Below, in pieces: positions 1-12,022 of a DNA stretch of 64,000 bases. The notes beneath the pieces are model-generated. The model did no database searches and was not told where the DNA came from. It was given only the letters and a program-made list of their open reading frames with translations. Source of the stretch: Cryptomeria japonica (lineage: Eukaryota; Streptophyta; Pinopsida; Cupressales; Cupressaceae); the NCBI RefSeq assembly GCF_030272615.1, contig NC_081406.1, positions 266,334,192-266,398,191 of the forward strand, in the 5' to 3' direction. Within the stretch, counting starts at the first letter, position 1. The number at the start of each line of letters is the position of its first letter. A program made the translations under genes and the position numbers.

Positions 1-637
1 TTTTGCCACCAATCGTCAATTTCTGAGATCGATGGTGTATGTTGAAACTTGCATAAGGCTCATTTGTGCCACCATTATTTGCATGAAACACATTGATGAG
101 GAAAGGACTTGTAAGTTAAATTTGTTAAGTAGCTTCAATTCCTCAATTGTAGAATATAGAGAAGGTTTAGTGCGAAGCTAAAGAATTGAGTTGTGTTATC
201 TATAAAGGTTCCCAATTGCCACAAAGATCAATCTAGGGTGGACAAATCCTGTAAGTTTTGTTACCTATTTCCATGGTTCTTTTGAAAAGACATTATAGGG
301 TAAATATGTGTAGCCCTAATTGGAGCAGTATAAAGGTCTAGGGTAGCATAATTATGATTCTACAAAATTTCAACTCCTTTGAGAGATTCCTAGTCAAGCA
401 AACCCAAAGCTAAGAGGAAGAAGAAGGAGAAAAATCTGCATAATGACCTAGTTTCTTTGTTGCTCGGGTCATCTTATAGACCTAAAATAGGAGTTGGTGT
501 TCCAAAATTCTTTGACAAGCAATGTGATTGTAGAGAGTTATTTCAAGGTCAAAAGACACCACATTTTCAATTGTTTCTTTATGAAATAAGAATCTGCAAT
601 TCGAGAGTGTAACTCTTGGAGACTAGGTCTGGCTAGG

Positions 638-922
638 TTGGTCATCCCTAATGTTTTTCTCAATGTAGACTTGATTGAAGCCCTAGAAAAATGTTATAAC
701 CCTAAGGTTCAATATATTAAAGCTGTAAATGGAAGTTTATTAGATATCAGTAGAGATAAAATACTGGAAGTGTTTGACCTAGAGGATTGTAGGGATTGTA
801 CTATGGCTATTGATTTGGAGAATTTAAAGGTAAAATATGATGCTACAGAGGGTCTTTTTAGAAGAAAGTGGTTGCCTATCCACGGGCCAAGATACCAAAA
901 AAAAATTGCAATAGTTTGCTAG
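638..922 (+). pseudogene. Element D protein, N-terminal fragment
   Basis: A 94-codon open stretch with an internal block of pattern Y-N-P-(x)-...-(V)-(N/D)-G, followed by an I/L-rich helix. The same block occurs in element C (C-A-R-G-Y-N-P-N-T ... V-D-G) at about 26190-26260, so the two are homologous. It ends at a TAG at 920-922, and the homology probably continues in damaged form to 1400. Function is unknown. The fold is reminiscent of plant mobile-domain-like proteins carried by retroelements, but this is a guess from pattern only. Confidence 0.5.
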
Positions 923-1399
923 GACTGAGAAACCCCCATATAAGGTTGACTTGTTTGACAGATATTTTGAGATGACATATTATGCAATATGTCAAGTACT
1001 AGGGTACAGTGGGACCCTTTGATGCCTAAAGAGATAATGTTTCTTGTGTGTGATGTTCAAAGTGAAACTAACTATAGGACTTATGATTACCCTCAGTTTG
1101 TTGTAGATGCAATTTATATTTCATTGGTGAGAATTTGAAAAGGTGGTACCAAAGTCATTTTCAAATGGTATTCATTGCTAGTGCACATGCTACTGTTCTA
1201 GGGACAAAAGTATAATGTGTGGAATCTAGCTCTCCATGTTAGGCCTGTCTAGAAGGGTGTTAAGGTACCAATTCAATTATGGACCTCTATCTCAGATAAC
1301 AAATATGAGCATTCATATGCCCTTATATTTGAGCAACATTTTGTCAAAAGGAGTTATATTGCATGTGGTGTAGAGGTTCCTCAATTAATAAAATAAGTC

Positions 1400-1936
1400 A
1401 TGAACTTCTTGAGGCTGAAAGGAAAAGAAGAGGAACTTAAGGTGAGTATTGATCATAATTGGGCTAATTGGTACCTAGATGAAGAGTACACATACATCAG
1501 GGTTTATGGATTTAAGAGAATGCCACACATTCTGCCATTCATTGTACCAAATCAATTAGCTGCTCTAGAAATAGTATGGCAGATGTATGAAGCCTCAGCC
1601 CCTTTCAGGAATAATCAAAAGGTGTCTTCCCTACCATTATATCTTGAGACTGGTGACTTTGAGATAAACTCAAACAAAGGTATTGAGAAAGCTATTGAAT
1701 TTCTCAAGTCTCTTCATTTACCTGTAGGGTTGAAAGCTAGCGAATTTGACCCGGAAGGGTATTATACTTATGCAAAAAGGGCAGTAACATTGGGGAAGGT
1801 TGAGCACACATTTGAATTAAGAGAGGAATTGATGAGAAATTGTGATCTTATGAGGATGTTAAACCAAGGAGGTCAACATACTTTAAAGTACAAAATATTG
1901 AAAGTAGAAAGAGGCTTGACAACCCCTCTTATCTAG
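1400..1936 (+). pseudogene. Element D protein, central conserved fragment
   Basis: A 178-codon open stretch in the same reading frame as 638-922. Residues about 30-60 contain T-Y-I-R-V-Y-G-F-x-x-x-P-x-x-L-P. This matches T-Y-L-(stop)-V-G-G-F-x-x-x-P-x-x-L-P in element C near 26925-26970, which is the strongest link between the two elements. Further on, F-D-P-E-G-Y is paralleled by F-D-S-K-G-Y in C near 27180. The fragment ends shortly before the A insertion. Frame preservation suggests the protein was once selected, but catalytic residues cannot be named. Confidence 0.55.
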
Positions 1937-2033
1937 GTATCTTTCTAGAAGAGTTTGATATAGTAAAAATAATGGAAAAGATCATACAAGATGCCCATGT
2001 CCTTATAGCTAGTTTATTTTTTCATCCACCCAC

Positions 2034-3297
2034 TGTTGGCATTATGGACAAATTGATTATGTGTTGCATTGATGTTTTGCCATTGATGTCAACACTAGCT
2101 GTTATGGATGGTTACATGCAGACAAGTTACTAGTAGAAGATCTAGTGTTACCGACAGAAGAAATTGTCTGTTAGGACACTTCCGACATGTTTGGATCAGT
2201 GAAGTATATTGGATTTCATGTGTTATATGCTCCATGATAATTTTTTGTTCAGTTGGTATTGGCTTGTTAATTGGATGCTATCATACACTCTGGTAAACTC
2301 TTACCAACACTGGTTTAAGGCTTTACTGGTAGAGCTTCATTGAGGAATTGTGATAGGATGCATAATTGGTGTTGGTGCAGCTTCTTCATGGATTTCAAGG
2401 TGTTGAAGATATTCATTGATCATGCTTCAAATGCTTGAAGACTTTTCTTTAGCATGGTGGACCCAGAATAGGTTTGGTACCTATCTAGGTTATGGACCGG
2501 TATCATGCTAGCGTGTACTCTACACGTTATCGAGATGTTTCCAAACATTTTGTGGATTTGTTATTATTGTTTTGGTCTTAAGCCAACATGGCATATCATT
2601 GTAATAAAGAATTATGTAATGATCTTATTGTAATTTCTTTAGGTGGCTGACCTAATCAATTTAGGCCTTAAGGTTTGTATAAATAAAAGGTAGAAACTCT
2701 TTGTAAAGTATCATGGTTATTGGAAAGTTCATGGTTAAGGAATGTAATGTGCGAATATTGTAATATCATTCAGGCAGAGGAGTTGGTTGATCATTGGTGA
2801 TTGAATTGGATTCAAAAGAGGATTTAGTCATCCGGTGTTGAGCTTAACTGGGACTATAATCAAGCATAGTAGATGCTATTATTGGATTGTTGTCCATTTA
2901 TCTTGAGAAGGTTTTAGCCTCTCTGTAGTCAGTGAGACTCTTTTGCAATGTGTAGTACACTCTAGGCAGTGTGCCTTCCTGCATGTGCAGGCCCCTCATT
3001 GTAACACATACTTTCTGCAGAAGTATCATCTGATTGTGGGTAGGCTTCCCACCATGGTTTTTCCCTTTTTGAGTTTTCCACGTACAAATCATGGTGTCAT
3101 GTGGTATGGTTGTTTTGCATTGATTATCTAGTTAATTGTTAATTTGTATTATTTACCGGTATCTATTCCTATTGACATCTATCTATGCTTTACCAGTACT
3201 TGATCTATTTAAGATTGTATTGTGGATTAAAAGTTATAATCTGTTAACAATTGATTTGCCCCCCCCCCCTCTCAGTTGTTCATTAGTTATCCTAACA
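2034..3297 (+). repeat. Element A 5' LTR
   Basis: It begins TGTTGGCATT and ends CCTAACA. It contains a TATA-like TATAAATA at 2678-2685, a GTGGGT...CCCACCATGG...TTTTCCACGT block around 3036-3085, and a pyrimidine-rich tract with twelve C in a row at 3258-3269 close to its 3' end. The same arrangement is in the 3' copy at 7894-9152. The small open frames inside are not conserved coding sequence. Confidence 0.93.
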
Positions 3298-3312
3298 ATT
3301 AGTATCAGAGCT
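3298..3312 (+). promoter_or_regulatory. Element A primer binding site (tRNA-iMet type)
   Basis: ATTAGTATCAGAGC follows the 5' LTR directly. The usual plant copia site is TGGTATCAGAGC, complementary to the 3' end of initiator tRNA-Met. Here one G has become A, so priming would be weakened. Confidence 0.8.
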
Positions 3313-3355
3313 TTGGTCCTCTTTTGCAGAATCTTAACTACTTGAGGTAGATCCT

Positions 3356-4345
3356 ATGGCAACTAACACAACTAATCCACCGACAGCTATTTTCAGAAGA
3401 GAAATCCCTAAGATTTATGGAACAAATTATGGGATATGGAAAATTCAAATGGAGACTCATCTTAGATGTCTTGGCAAGGATATTTGGGAGATCACTGAGA
3501 AAGGATACACACCTTATGATCCGGCATCTAGCAATCATGCTCTTGCAAACTTGGATAAGAATATTGAAAATGATTTTAGAGCTAGAGAAGCCCTCTTGTG
3601 TGCACTTACTGATTAGCATATTATGGGATTGGCTAACAAATAATTGGCTAAGGTTATGTGGGACAAATTGCAGAGTCTGAATGAAGATGACCTTACTATC
3701 AAAATTGCTAAACTTGATGGTTACCGAGTAAGATATAAAAACTTGAAGATGGAAGATAATGAAAGAATTGTTGTGTTTATGGAAAGAGTAAATGAGATTG
3801 TTATGGGAATTCAATGTTGTGGAGGATTTCTAAGTGAAGATGAAATAGTTTCTAAAGTCTTGAGAGCCCTTCCACCAACTTACAAGATGAAGGCAACTGT
3901 AATTAATGAGTTAAGAACAATGGAAAACACTTCAGTTAATAGAGATATTTTGATAGGGAAATTATCTACTTTTGAGCTTGAAGAATTTGGATCTTCTGGA
4001 GCTGTAAAATCTGAACCTTCTTTTCATGCATCATCATCAACTTTTACTGGCAAGAGTGATTGGAGAGCCCTATATGCAAATGAATTGGAAGAAATGAGGA
4101 AATAAGATGAAGAGCTTGAGCAACTTCAAGCCTTATTTGCTAGAAGAGTACCTAAAGGACCAACAGGAAGTAAGTATGAAGGAAAAGCACCTTTTAAATG
4201 TTTTGCATGTAATAAGATTGGTCATTTTGCATCTAGATGTCTTGAAAGGAATGAAAGGTTTGAGGAAAGAGTTAAGAAATCTTTTAAGCCTAACCCAAAC
4301 AGATATAGATTCAAGAAAAACAAACATTGCTACATAGCAGATGAG
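3356..4345 (+). pseudogene. gag: Element A gag (broken)
   Basis: The frame starts with ATG at 3356 just downstream of the primer site. It encodes a copia gag with the N-terminal pattern I-Y-G-T-N-Y-x-x-W-K, a helical capsid-like part, and a CCHC zinc knuckle C-F-A-C-N-K-I-G-H-F-A-S-R-C at about 4198-4239. It is interrupted by in-frame stops near 3614, 3641 and 4103, all in the same frame and each one substitution away from a glutamine or similar codon. The product would package element RNA in cytoplasmic particles. Confidence 0.85.
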
Positions 4346-5885
4346 GAAGGAGCAACAGATGACTCTGGAGATGAACCAGCAGAAGACTCAGCTAGTGGAT
4401 CTGTAAATGGTAAAGAATGGGTGTTCTATGCTTTGAAGGAAGATGAACTGAAACCAACTATCAAAAATGAAGAAAAGGCCCTGGTAGAAAAAGTTGAAGA
4501 TAAAGATGAATGGGTAATTGATAGCGGATTATCACACCATATGACCGGAGATAGAAAGAAAATTATGTCCCTGCAAGAATACAATGGCGATCAAGTCAGA
4601 TTTGGAGATGACAAGGAATGTATGATCAAAGGTGGAGGTATTATTTCTTTGAATGGAAAGCATAATACTGATAATGTCTATTATGTAGAAGGTTTGAAGC
4701 ATAATCTTTTGAGTCTTGGACAATTAGTTGATAAGGGTTTTCAAACTCAGTTTAAAGATAGAAAATACAAAATCATTAACAAAACTGGTTTGTAGATTGC
4801 AACCGGTATTCAGACAGGAAGTAATATTTTTCACTTGAGCACTAGTAATAAGACATGTTTGATTGCTCATATTGATGAGAGTTGGTTATGGAATAAGAGG
4901 TTGTGTCATGTTAATTTTGATTGTATTGTTAAGATCAGTTCAACTAAGGTAGTTAGAAATATACCTAAGACTATGAAGCCTTATAATCTGGTATGTAAGG
5001 AATGTCAATTGGGTAAGCAAATTAGAAGTTATTTTAAGAGTACACATGATAAATATAATGATGGACTTTATTTGATTCACACTGACTTATGTGGTCCAGC
5101 AAGGACTAAAATATTTCAAGGTGATAGGTATTTCATGTTGATTATTGATGACTATTCTAGAATGATGTGGGTGACTTTTCTGAGGGAGAAGTTTGAAGCT
5201 TTTGAAAAATTCAAGATATTTAAAGCGAAGGTTGAAACAAAAACTAGATTGAAAATCAAATGTCTAAGATCAAATCATGGCGATGAGTTCACTTCACATG
5301 AATTTAATGGTTATTGTGAGACAAATGGAATCAGGAGACAACTATCTGCACCTAGGACTCCTCAGCAAAATGGAGTAGTTGAAAGAAAGAACAAAACCAT
5401 TTTGGATGCAGCTAGATCTATTATGATGGAAGACAAATTACCTCATATCTACTGGAGAGAATCAATGAGTACAGCCATCTACACATTGAACAGAGTTCAC
5501 ATCAAAGGTGAAACCGGTAAGACCCCTTATGAACTATGGTTTGGACATACACCTACTGTTAAATATTTCATAATTTTTTGAAGTAAATGCTATATCAAAA
5601 GAGATTATTCAATTGGAAAGTTTGATCCTAGATGTGATAAAGGGATATTTCTTGGTTATTCAATTCAGAGCAAAGCATATAGATGTTATAACAAAAGATT
5701 GCAGAAAATTATGGAAAGTGCTAATGTGAAAGTGGATGAACAGTACAAAAATCATTCTATATCATATGATAGGGAACTGGCAGTGGAAATGATCATAATA
5801 GAACTGGAAATGCCTCAACCAATAAAAGAAGTTGAAACAGTTACATTGGAACAATCAGAACATTCGACTGGACTGATGATCAAAG
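4346..5885 (+). pseudogene. pol: Element A protease and integrase (broken)
   Basis: This continues the gag frame. The aspartic protease motif is W-V-I-D-S-G-L-S-H-H-M-T at about 4510-4545, with the usual C after G replaced by L. Integrase follows with an HHCC-type zinc region (H-V-N-F ... C-K-E-C-Q-L-G-K, about 4905-5020), D in H-T-D-L-C-G-P, and the E of Q-N-G-V-V-E-R-K-N. The middle catalytic region reads L-R-S-N-H-G-D-E-F where S-D-R-G-G-E-F is normal, so the second catalytic Asp is lost (D to N). Stops occur at 4793-4795 and 5579-5581. A frameshift near 5860-5890 separates it from RT. Confidence 0.85.
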
Positions 5886-7560
5886 CAATGAACCTGAAGT
5901 TCAAAAGGCACCAAGGTATGTAAGATTAAATCATTCTGAAGATCAAATTATTGGAGATAGAAACAAGGGAGTTTTGACAAGAAGAAAACTGGCAAATGAA
6001 GACGTATGTCTTATTTCTCAAGTTGAACCGGCAACTGTTATTGAAGCTTGTAAGGATAAACATTGGTTAAAGGCTATGGAAGATGAATTAGATCAAATAG
6101 AAAAGAATGAAACTTGGTCTTTAGTTCCCCAACCTAAAAATAAGAATGTTATTGGAACTAAATGGGTTTTTAGGAATAAACTAAATGAGGATGGTCAAGT
6201 TATAAGAAACAAGGCTAGATTGGTTTGTAAAGGATATTCTCAAATGGAAGGAATTGATTATGGTGAGACATTTGCACCTATAGCTATAATTGAAGTTGTT
6301 AGACTATTTCTTGCCTATGCATCTTATAAGAACTATAAGGTTTATCAAATGGATGTCAAATGTGCATTTCTAAATGGTGATATTGAGGAAGAAGTTTACA
6401 TTGAGAAACCTAATGGATTTTCATTGACAGATGATAAAGATATGGTTTGCAGATTGAAGAAATCTTTATATGGTTTGAAACAAGCTCCTAGAGCTTGGTA
6501 TGAAAAGTTGGATAAATATCTTTGGAAGCTTGGTTTTATTAAAGGTAGTGTTGATAGTAATCTATACTATAAGATCATTGATAATGATATTTTGATTATT
6601 GAAGTTTCTATTGATGATATCATTTTTGGAGGAGAAGATAAACTATGCAAGGAATTTGCTAACAACATGAAAAATGAATTTGAAATGTCCATGATTAGTG
6701 AGATGAAATTTTTCTTAGGTTTGTAGATTACTCAAACTGACAAAGGCATTTTTATTTGTCAAACTAAGTATTTGAGGGGATTGTTGAAAAAGTTTGGTAT
6801 GGAGAATTCCAAATCGGTAAGTACTCCTATGACTACAAGTGAAAAATTATCTATCAAGGATACTTCTACACTGGTAAATCCGACAAGCTATAAATCTATG
6901 ATTGGTGGTTTGTTATATCTAACTCAGACTAGACCTGATATTATAAATGCAGTAAGTATTGTTTCAAGATATCAAATTAATCCTAAAGAAAATCATGAAT
7001 GTACAGTAAATAAAACATTTTGGTATTTGCAAGGAACAACAGAATATGGTTTATGGTATTCTAGAGATGATGATTTCACTTTATGTGCATATACTGACTC
7101 AAATTGGGCAGATGATACTGATGATAGAAAGAGAACTTATGGTGGAGCTTTATTTCTTGGAAATAAATTAGATTCACGGATAAGCAAAAAATAGTCATGC
7201 ATTTCTTTGTCTATTGCAGAAGCTGAATATGTTGCAGCAGCAACTAATTGCACTCAAATTTTGTGGATGAAGCAAATCTTGAAGGATATCAGGGTAAATT
7301 GTAGTGAAACGGTAGTTATCTACTATGATAACTCTGTAGCTATTTAAATGTCTAAGAATCTGGTATTTCACTATAAGACTAAGCATATTTCAATAAAGTA
7401 TAACTTTCTGAAGGACAAGGTAGAAGCAAAGGAAGTCAAATTAGTTTATTCAAACACTTAAGAACAGATTGCATACATATTCACTAAACCATTGTCTAAG
7501 CAATCATTTGAATATTTGAGAGATGGGTTATGGGTTTCTACCCCTCCGGTAGAGACTTGA
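5886..7560 (+). pseudogene. pol: Element A reverse transcriptase and RNase H (broken)
   Basis: This lies in a different frame from the upstream part, one frame throughout. RT motifs are clear: [31 protein letters not shown], and S-I-D-D-I-I-F-G-G in place of the usual (Y/F)-V-D-D. RNase H shows Y-T-D-S-N-W-A-D (second D to N) and A-E-A-E-Y. Stops occur at 6724-6726, 7192-7194, near 7346 and near 7459. The natural end is the TGA at 7558-7560. Confidence 0.87.
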
Positions 7561-7893
7561 TTGATGAATTTTGTCATCAGTCTGGCATGTATTATCAAAA
7601 ACATTATTCATTTCAACACCGATGAGTGGTGCTACTACTCAGGGGGAGTAGTCAGCTTTGAGATTCAGAGGTTTATATTATTGCTTTGATATTTTTGTCG
7701 GGTTTCTAGCATTGATGTCAAAGGGGGAGTGATAGTAATGTGAAAAATCATTCTAAACCTTACAGAGATATCATTCACAGGGGGGGAGATATTGATTGTT
7801 GGTTGTCTTCCACAGGGGGAGACTTGTTTTTCATCTCTTGGTAATTAGATTTTTTTCACATATAATGTTGGCATCAATACCAAAGGGGGAGAT
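7561..7893 (+). promoter_or_regulatory. Element A 3' untranslated tail with repeated polypurine tracts
   Basis: A non-coding tail between the RNase H stop and the 3' LTR. It contains several purine runs of the form CAGGGGGAG or CAAAGGGGGAG (near 7638, 7721, 7779 and 7812). The last one, CCAAAGGGGGAGAT at 7880-7893, abuts the LTR and is the expected second-strand primer tract. The other copies look like spare or former tracts. Confidence 0.75.
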
Positions 7894-9152
7894 TGTTGGC
7901 ATTATGGATGAATTGATCATGTGTTGTATTGATGTTTTTTCATTGATGTCAACACTACTTGTTATGGATGGTTACTGGCAGATAGGTTACCAGCAGTAGA
8001 AATTGTCTGTTAGGACACTTCTGGTATGTTTGGATCAGTGAAGTATATTGGATTTCATGTGTTATATGCTCCATGAGCATGTTTTGGTCAATTGGTATTG
8101 TCTTGGTAAGGGGATTCTATCATACACTCTGGTAAACCCTTACCAACAATGGTTTAAGGCTTTACCGATAGAGCTTTCATTGAGGAATTGTGACAGGATG
8201 CATAATTGGTGTTGGTGCAACTTCTTCATGGATTTTAGGATGTTGAAGATGTTCGTTGATCGTGCTTCAAATGCTTGAAGACTTTTCTTTAGCATGGTGG
8301 ACCTAGAATAGGTATGGTACCTATCTAGGTTATGGACCAGTATCATGCTAGCGTGTACTCTACACATTACCGGGATGTTTCGAGATGTTTTATGGATTTG
8401 TTATTATTGTTTTGGTCTTAAGCCAACATGGCATATCATTGTAATAAAGAATTATGTAATGATCTTATTGTAATATCTTTACGTGGCTGACCTAATCAGT
8501 TTAGGCCTTAAGGTTTGTATAAATAAGAGGTAGAAACTCTTTGTAAAGTATCATGGTTATTGGAAAGGTCATGGTCAAGGAATGTAATGTGAATATTGTA
8601 ATATCATTCAAGCAGAGGAGTTGGTCGATCATTGGTGATCGAATTGGATTCAGAAGAGGATTTAGTCCTCCAGCACTGAGCTTAACCAAGACTGTAATCA
8701 GGCATAGTAGATGCTATTTCCAGCAGTTCACTCTATTGGATTGTTGTCCATTTATCTTGAGAAGGTTGTAGCCTCTATGTAGTCAGTGAGACTCTTTTGT
8801 AATGAGCAGTACGCTCTAGGCAGTGTGCCTTCCTGCAAGTGCAAGCCCCTCATTGTAACACATACTTTCTGTAGAAGTATCATCTGACTGTGGGTAGGCT
8901 TCCCATCATGGTTTTTCCCTTTCCAGGTTTTCCACATACAAATCATGGTGTTATGTGGTATGGTTACTTTGCATTGATTATCTAGTTAATTGTTAAGTTG
9001 TATTATTTACCGGTATCTGTTCCTATCGACATCTGTTTATGCTTTAGCGGTACTTGATCTATTTAAGATTGTATTATGGATTAAAAGTTATAATCTGTTA
9101 ACAACTGATTCACCCCCCACCCCCTCTTAGTTGTTCACCAGTTATCCTAACA
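7894..9152 (+). repeat. Element A 3' LTR
   Basis: This matches the 5' LTR along its length (1259 against 1264 bp). It has TATAAATA at 8518-8525, a pyrimidine-rich box near 9112-9128, and it ends CCTAACA at 9152. Point differences and small indels between the two LTRs are scattered, so the insertion is not very recent. Confidence 0.92.
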
Positions 9153-9800
9153 CCCCCATCCCCAATTCCATCAACCTATATAGTGGAAGGACCAGTAGAT
9201 GTATCTCCATTGGCACGAATGTCTCCAGCACCATCTTCATGTACTTCTCTGTCATAAGGGGCCAATGAGATAAATGATCATCATGAGGAAACGGAACTAA
9301 AACAAGAAGTGAGGTTGCATCCTTACATCCCACCTAAAGAGCATAATGATGATTTGATTCAGATAAGCAGTTGTATAACTTAGGATGTGAGAAGAAAGGC
9401 TTCAGAAACTTTCCTATCTGATGATGAGTTTATACATTCTCAAGAGTTTAGGTTGCTCATGTACAAGTGGAAGGGAAGAGAATTAGTTGCAGGGTAGATG
9501 GAAATTCCCAATGAACAATGAGAAGAGTACAATAGGAAGTTTTATGTAGGGTTAAAGGAAGAGTTTGAACACATGACACCAGAAAAAGGGAGGTAATTGC
9601 TTAAAGAGGTTGGTTGTATAATCATTCTAAGAATGGACATATCCTCTAGCATTGTCTTTGATAACTTGAGAAGGAACCATAAATTTGATTATGATCTCAT
9701 AGATGAAGGATATGACAAGCTTTGTTTTGGTTCAGAATTCAGACCTTCAGATAAAACTCTATCCACATAGTGCTTATATCCCAAGGGTAAAAAACCAAAA

Positions 9801-10043
9801 TTGATTAGTGACCTGGATGAAATAATGGGTCAATTCATGGTTTATAGGCTTAAGGATTTTTATTCTAGTGACATAGCAGAGTTAAATGTAAACATTGCCC
9901 TATTTAATCAAGCCAAGGTTGAGGAGCAAAATAAAATAATTACACAACTTGCTCGAGATAATAATGAGTTGAGAGAAGAATTGGGAGTTTCAAAGGAAAA
10001 AGGCCTATTGTTGGAAGATGAGACCACTATTTCCAAATTATAG
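9801..10043 (+). pseudogene. Element D coiled-coil fragment, copy 1
   Basis: An 80-codon open piece, acidic and then helical (E-E-Q-N-K-I-I-T-Q-L-A-R-D-N-N-E-L-R-E-E-L-type heptads), ending in TAG. It occupies the position where element C has its C-terminal coiled-coil region. It is almost identical to 11059-11301 because of the tandem duplication. It is part of a broken structural protein of unknown function. Confidence 0.45.
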
Positions 10044-10386
10044 AGAAGCCTCATATTTGAAAGACCTAAAAGAGAAGAGGATGAAAAGAAAGTTCTTAAG
10101 ATGCAACAAGAGATGATCTACCTAAAGAAGGAACTTTGAATGGGAAAGTTTGTGTGGGCTCAATATTTTATTAAAAGTATATTTAAACAGTTGTTGCCTT
10201 ACTTACAAGTTACATGGGCAATACATCAAGAGTTGTCTCGCGTTATGGAAAGGTAATGAGCAGTAGAGGTTCAACTAAAACTTACCATAAGACACTTGTT
10301 TAGAAAACAACAAATAATCTATTGTATGAGTAAGCTCACTAAGTCTATTAGTGGTCAATATGTCAAGATATGGACAAGAATGTTAA

Positions 10387-10764
10387 ATGAGTTGGAATCC
10401 ATGTTGTTTGAGTCTAATGAGCTTGATTAAACACCATAAGTTTCATGGACATGTTGCACAAGATCTAAATAGATTTTCTAAGATACAAGGTACCCCTCTC
10501 CCTTCCTTCATGAAACAAGATGGAGAGCCTAGAACAGAGCAGTATTGGAAGATGGAACTTGGTAATTTCCTCTTCTGTAAAGTACTTGATAAGGTCATGG
10601 ATGATGCTGACAAGGTGGTGCAAAATATACAAGTTCAATTGAGCAGTTTGTACCAACTAGAGTTTAGTACCAAGATCATGAATAAAGTAAATGCTTCTTT
10701 GGTAAATAGAGCATATCTATCCCACCTGGACCCCTGTCAGTATTTCTTTTCTAGAGAGAAGTAA
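10387..10764 (+). pseudogene. Element D C-terminal fragment, copy 1
   Basis: A 125-codon open piece in another frame from 9801-10043, containing K-V-L-D-K-V-M-D-D-A-D-K-V and other helical stretches. It is duplicated at 11645-12022 with few changes. No family recognised. It is probably the C-terminal part of the D protein, because in element C the long helical tail also follows the coiled coil. Confidence 0.4.
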
Positions 10765-11058
10765 ATCATGAGAGAGGTGAATTTTACCAATTTGATGTTT
10801 TATGCAAGGTTAAAGGAAGAGTTTGAACACATGACACTAGAAAAAGGGAGGTAATTGCTTAAAGAGGTTGGTTGTATAATCATTCTAAGAATGGACATAT
10901 CCTCTAGCATTGTCTTTGATAACTTGAGAAGGAACCATAAATTTGATTATGATCTCACAGATGAAGGATATGGCAAGCTTTGTTTTGGTTCAGAATTCAG
11001 ACCTTCAGATAAAACTCTATCCACATAGTGCCTATATCCCAAGGGTAAAAAACCAAAA

Positions 11059-11301
11059 TTGATTAGTGACCTGGATGAAATAATGGGCCAATTCATGGTT
11101 TATAGGCTTAAGGATTTTTATTCTAGTGACATAGTAGAGTTAAATGTAAACATTGCCCTGTTTAATCAGGCCAAGGTTGAGGAGCAAAATAAAATAATTA
11201 CACAACTTGCTCGAGATAATAATGAGTTGAGAGAAGAATTGGGAGTTTCAAAGGAAAAAGGCCTATTGTTGGAAGATGAGACCACTATTTCCAAATTATA
11301 G
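11059..11301 (+). pseudogene. Element D coiled-coil fragment, copy 2
   Basis: Second copy of the 9801-10043 fragment, created by the 1258-bp tandem duplication, with one amino-acid difference noticed (A to V near residue 26). It stops at the same TAG, so the stop predates the duplication. Confidence 0.45.
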
Positions 11302-11644
11302 AGAAGCCTCATATTTGAAAGATTTAAAAGAGAAGAGGATGAAAAGAAAGTTCTTAAGTTGCAACAAGAGATGATCTACCTAAAGAAGGAACTTTGAATG
11401 GGAAAGTTTGTGTGGGCTCAATATTTTATCAAAAGTATATTTAAATAGTTGTTGCCTTACGTACAAGTTACATGGGCAATACATCAAGAGTTGTCTGACG
11501 TTATGCAAAGGTAATGAGCAGTAGAGGTTCAACTAAAACTTACCATAAGACACTTGTTTAGAAAACAACAAATAATCTATTGTATGAGTAAGCTCATGGA
11601 GTCTATTAGTGGTCAATATGTCAAGCTATGGACAAGAATGTTAA

Positions 11645-12022
11645 ATGAGTTGGAATCCATGTTGTTTGAGTCTAATGAGCTTGATTAAACACCATAAGTT
11701 TCATGGACATGTTGCACAAGATCTAAATAGATTTGCTAAGATACAAGGTACCCCTCTCCCTTCCTTCATGAAACAAGATGGAGAGCCTAAAACAGAGCAG
11801 CATTGGAAGATGGAACTTGGTAATTTCCTCTTCTATAAAGTACTTGATAAGGTCATGGATGATGCTGACAAGGTGGTGCAAAATATACAAGTTCAATTGA
11901 GTAGTGTGTACCAACTAGATTTTAGTACTAGGATCATGAATAAAGTAAATGCTTCTTTGGTAAATCAAGCATATAGTTCCCACCTGGACTCCTGTCAGAA
12001 TTTCTTTTCTAGAGAGAAGTAA
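11645..12022 (+). pseudogene. Element D C-terminal fragment, copy 2
   Basis: Second copy of the 10387-10764 fragment, with about ten amino-acid changes over 125 residues (for example S-S-L-Y to S-S-V-Y). Same length and same end. The two copies give an internal clock for the duplication. Confidence 0.4.

Larger units (their letters stand above)
1..2033 (+). mobile_element. Element D, left part (RT-less retroelement, interrupted by A)
   Basis: This is the left portion of an old element whose start lies before the window. It carries two recognisable pieces of a protein (638-922 and 1400-1936) that match, in order, parts of the long frame in element C at 25928-29104. No reverse transcriptase, integrase or protease motif is visible. 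The sequence stops at 2033 where copia element A begins with TGTTGGC, and D resumes at 9153. The 5-bp flanks are CCCAC (2029-2033) and CCCCC (9153-9157), a target duplication with one mismatch. Positions 1-600 hold no convincing coding sequence and may be leader or LTR. The element class is inferred from relatedness to C. Confidence 0.6.
2034..9152 (+). mobile_element. Element A: Ty1/copia LTR retrotransposon
   Basis: A 7.1-kb element with LTRs of 1264 bp (2034-3297) and 1259 bp (7894-9152), TG...CA termini, an altered tRNA-iMet primer site directly after the 5' LTR, a polypurine tract directly before the 3' LTR, and internal order gag, protease, integrase, reverse transcriptase, RNase H, which defines copia. 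It is inserted in element D with near-matching flanks CCCAC/CCCCC. The coding region has several stops and one frameshift, so the copy cannot make its own proteins. Confidence 0.93.
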
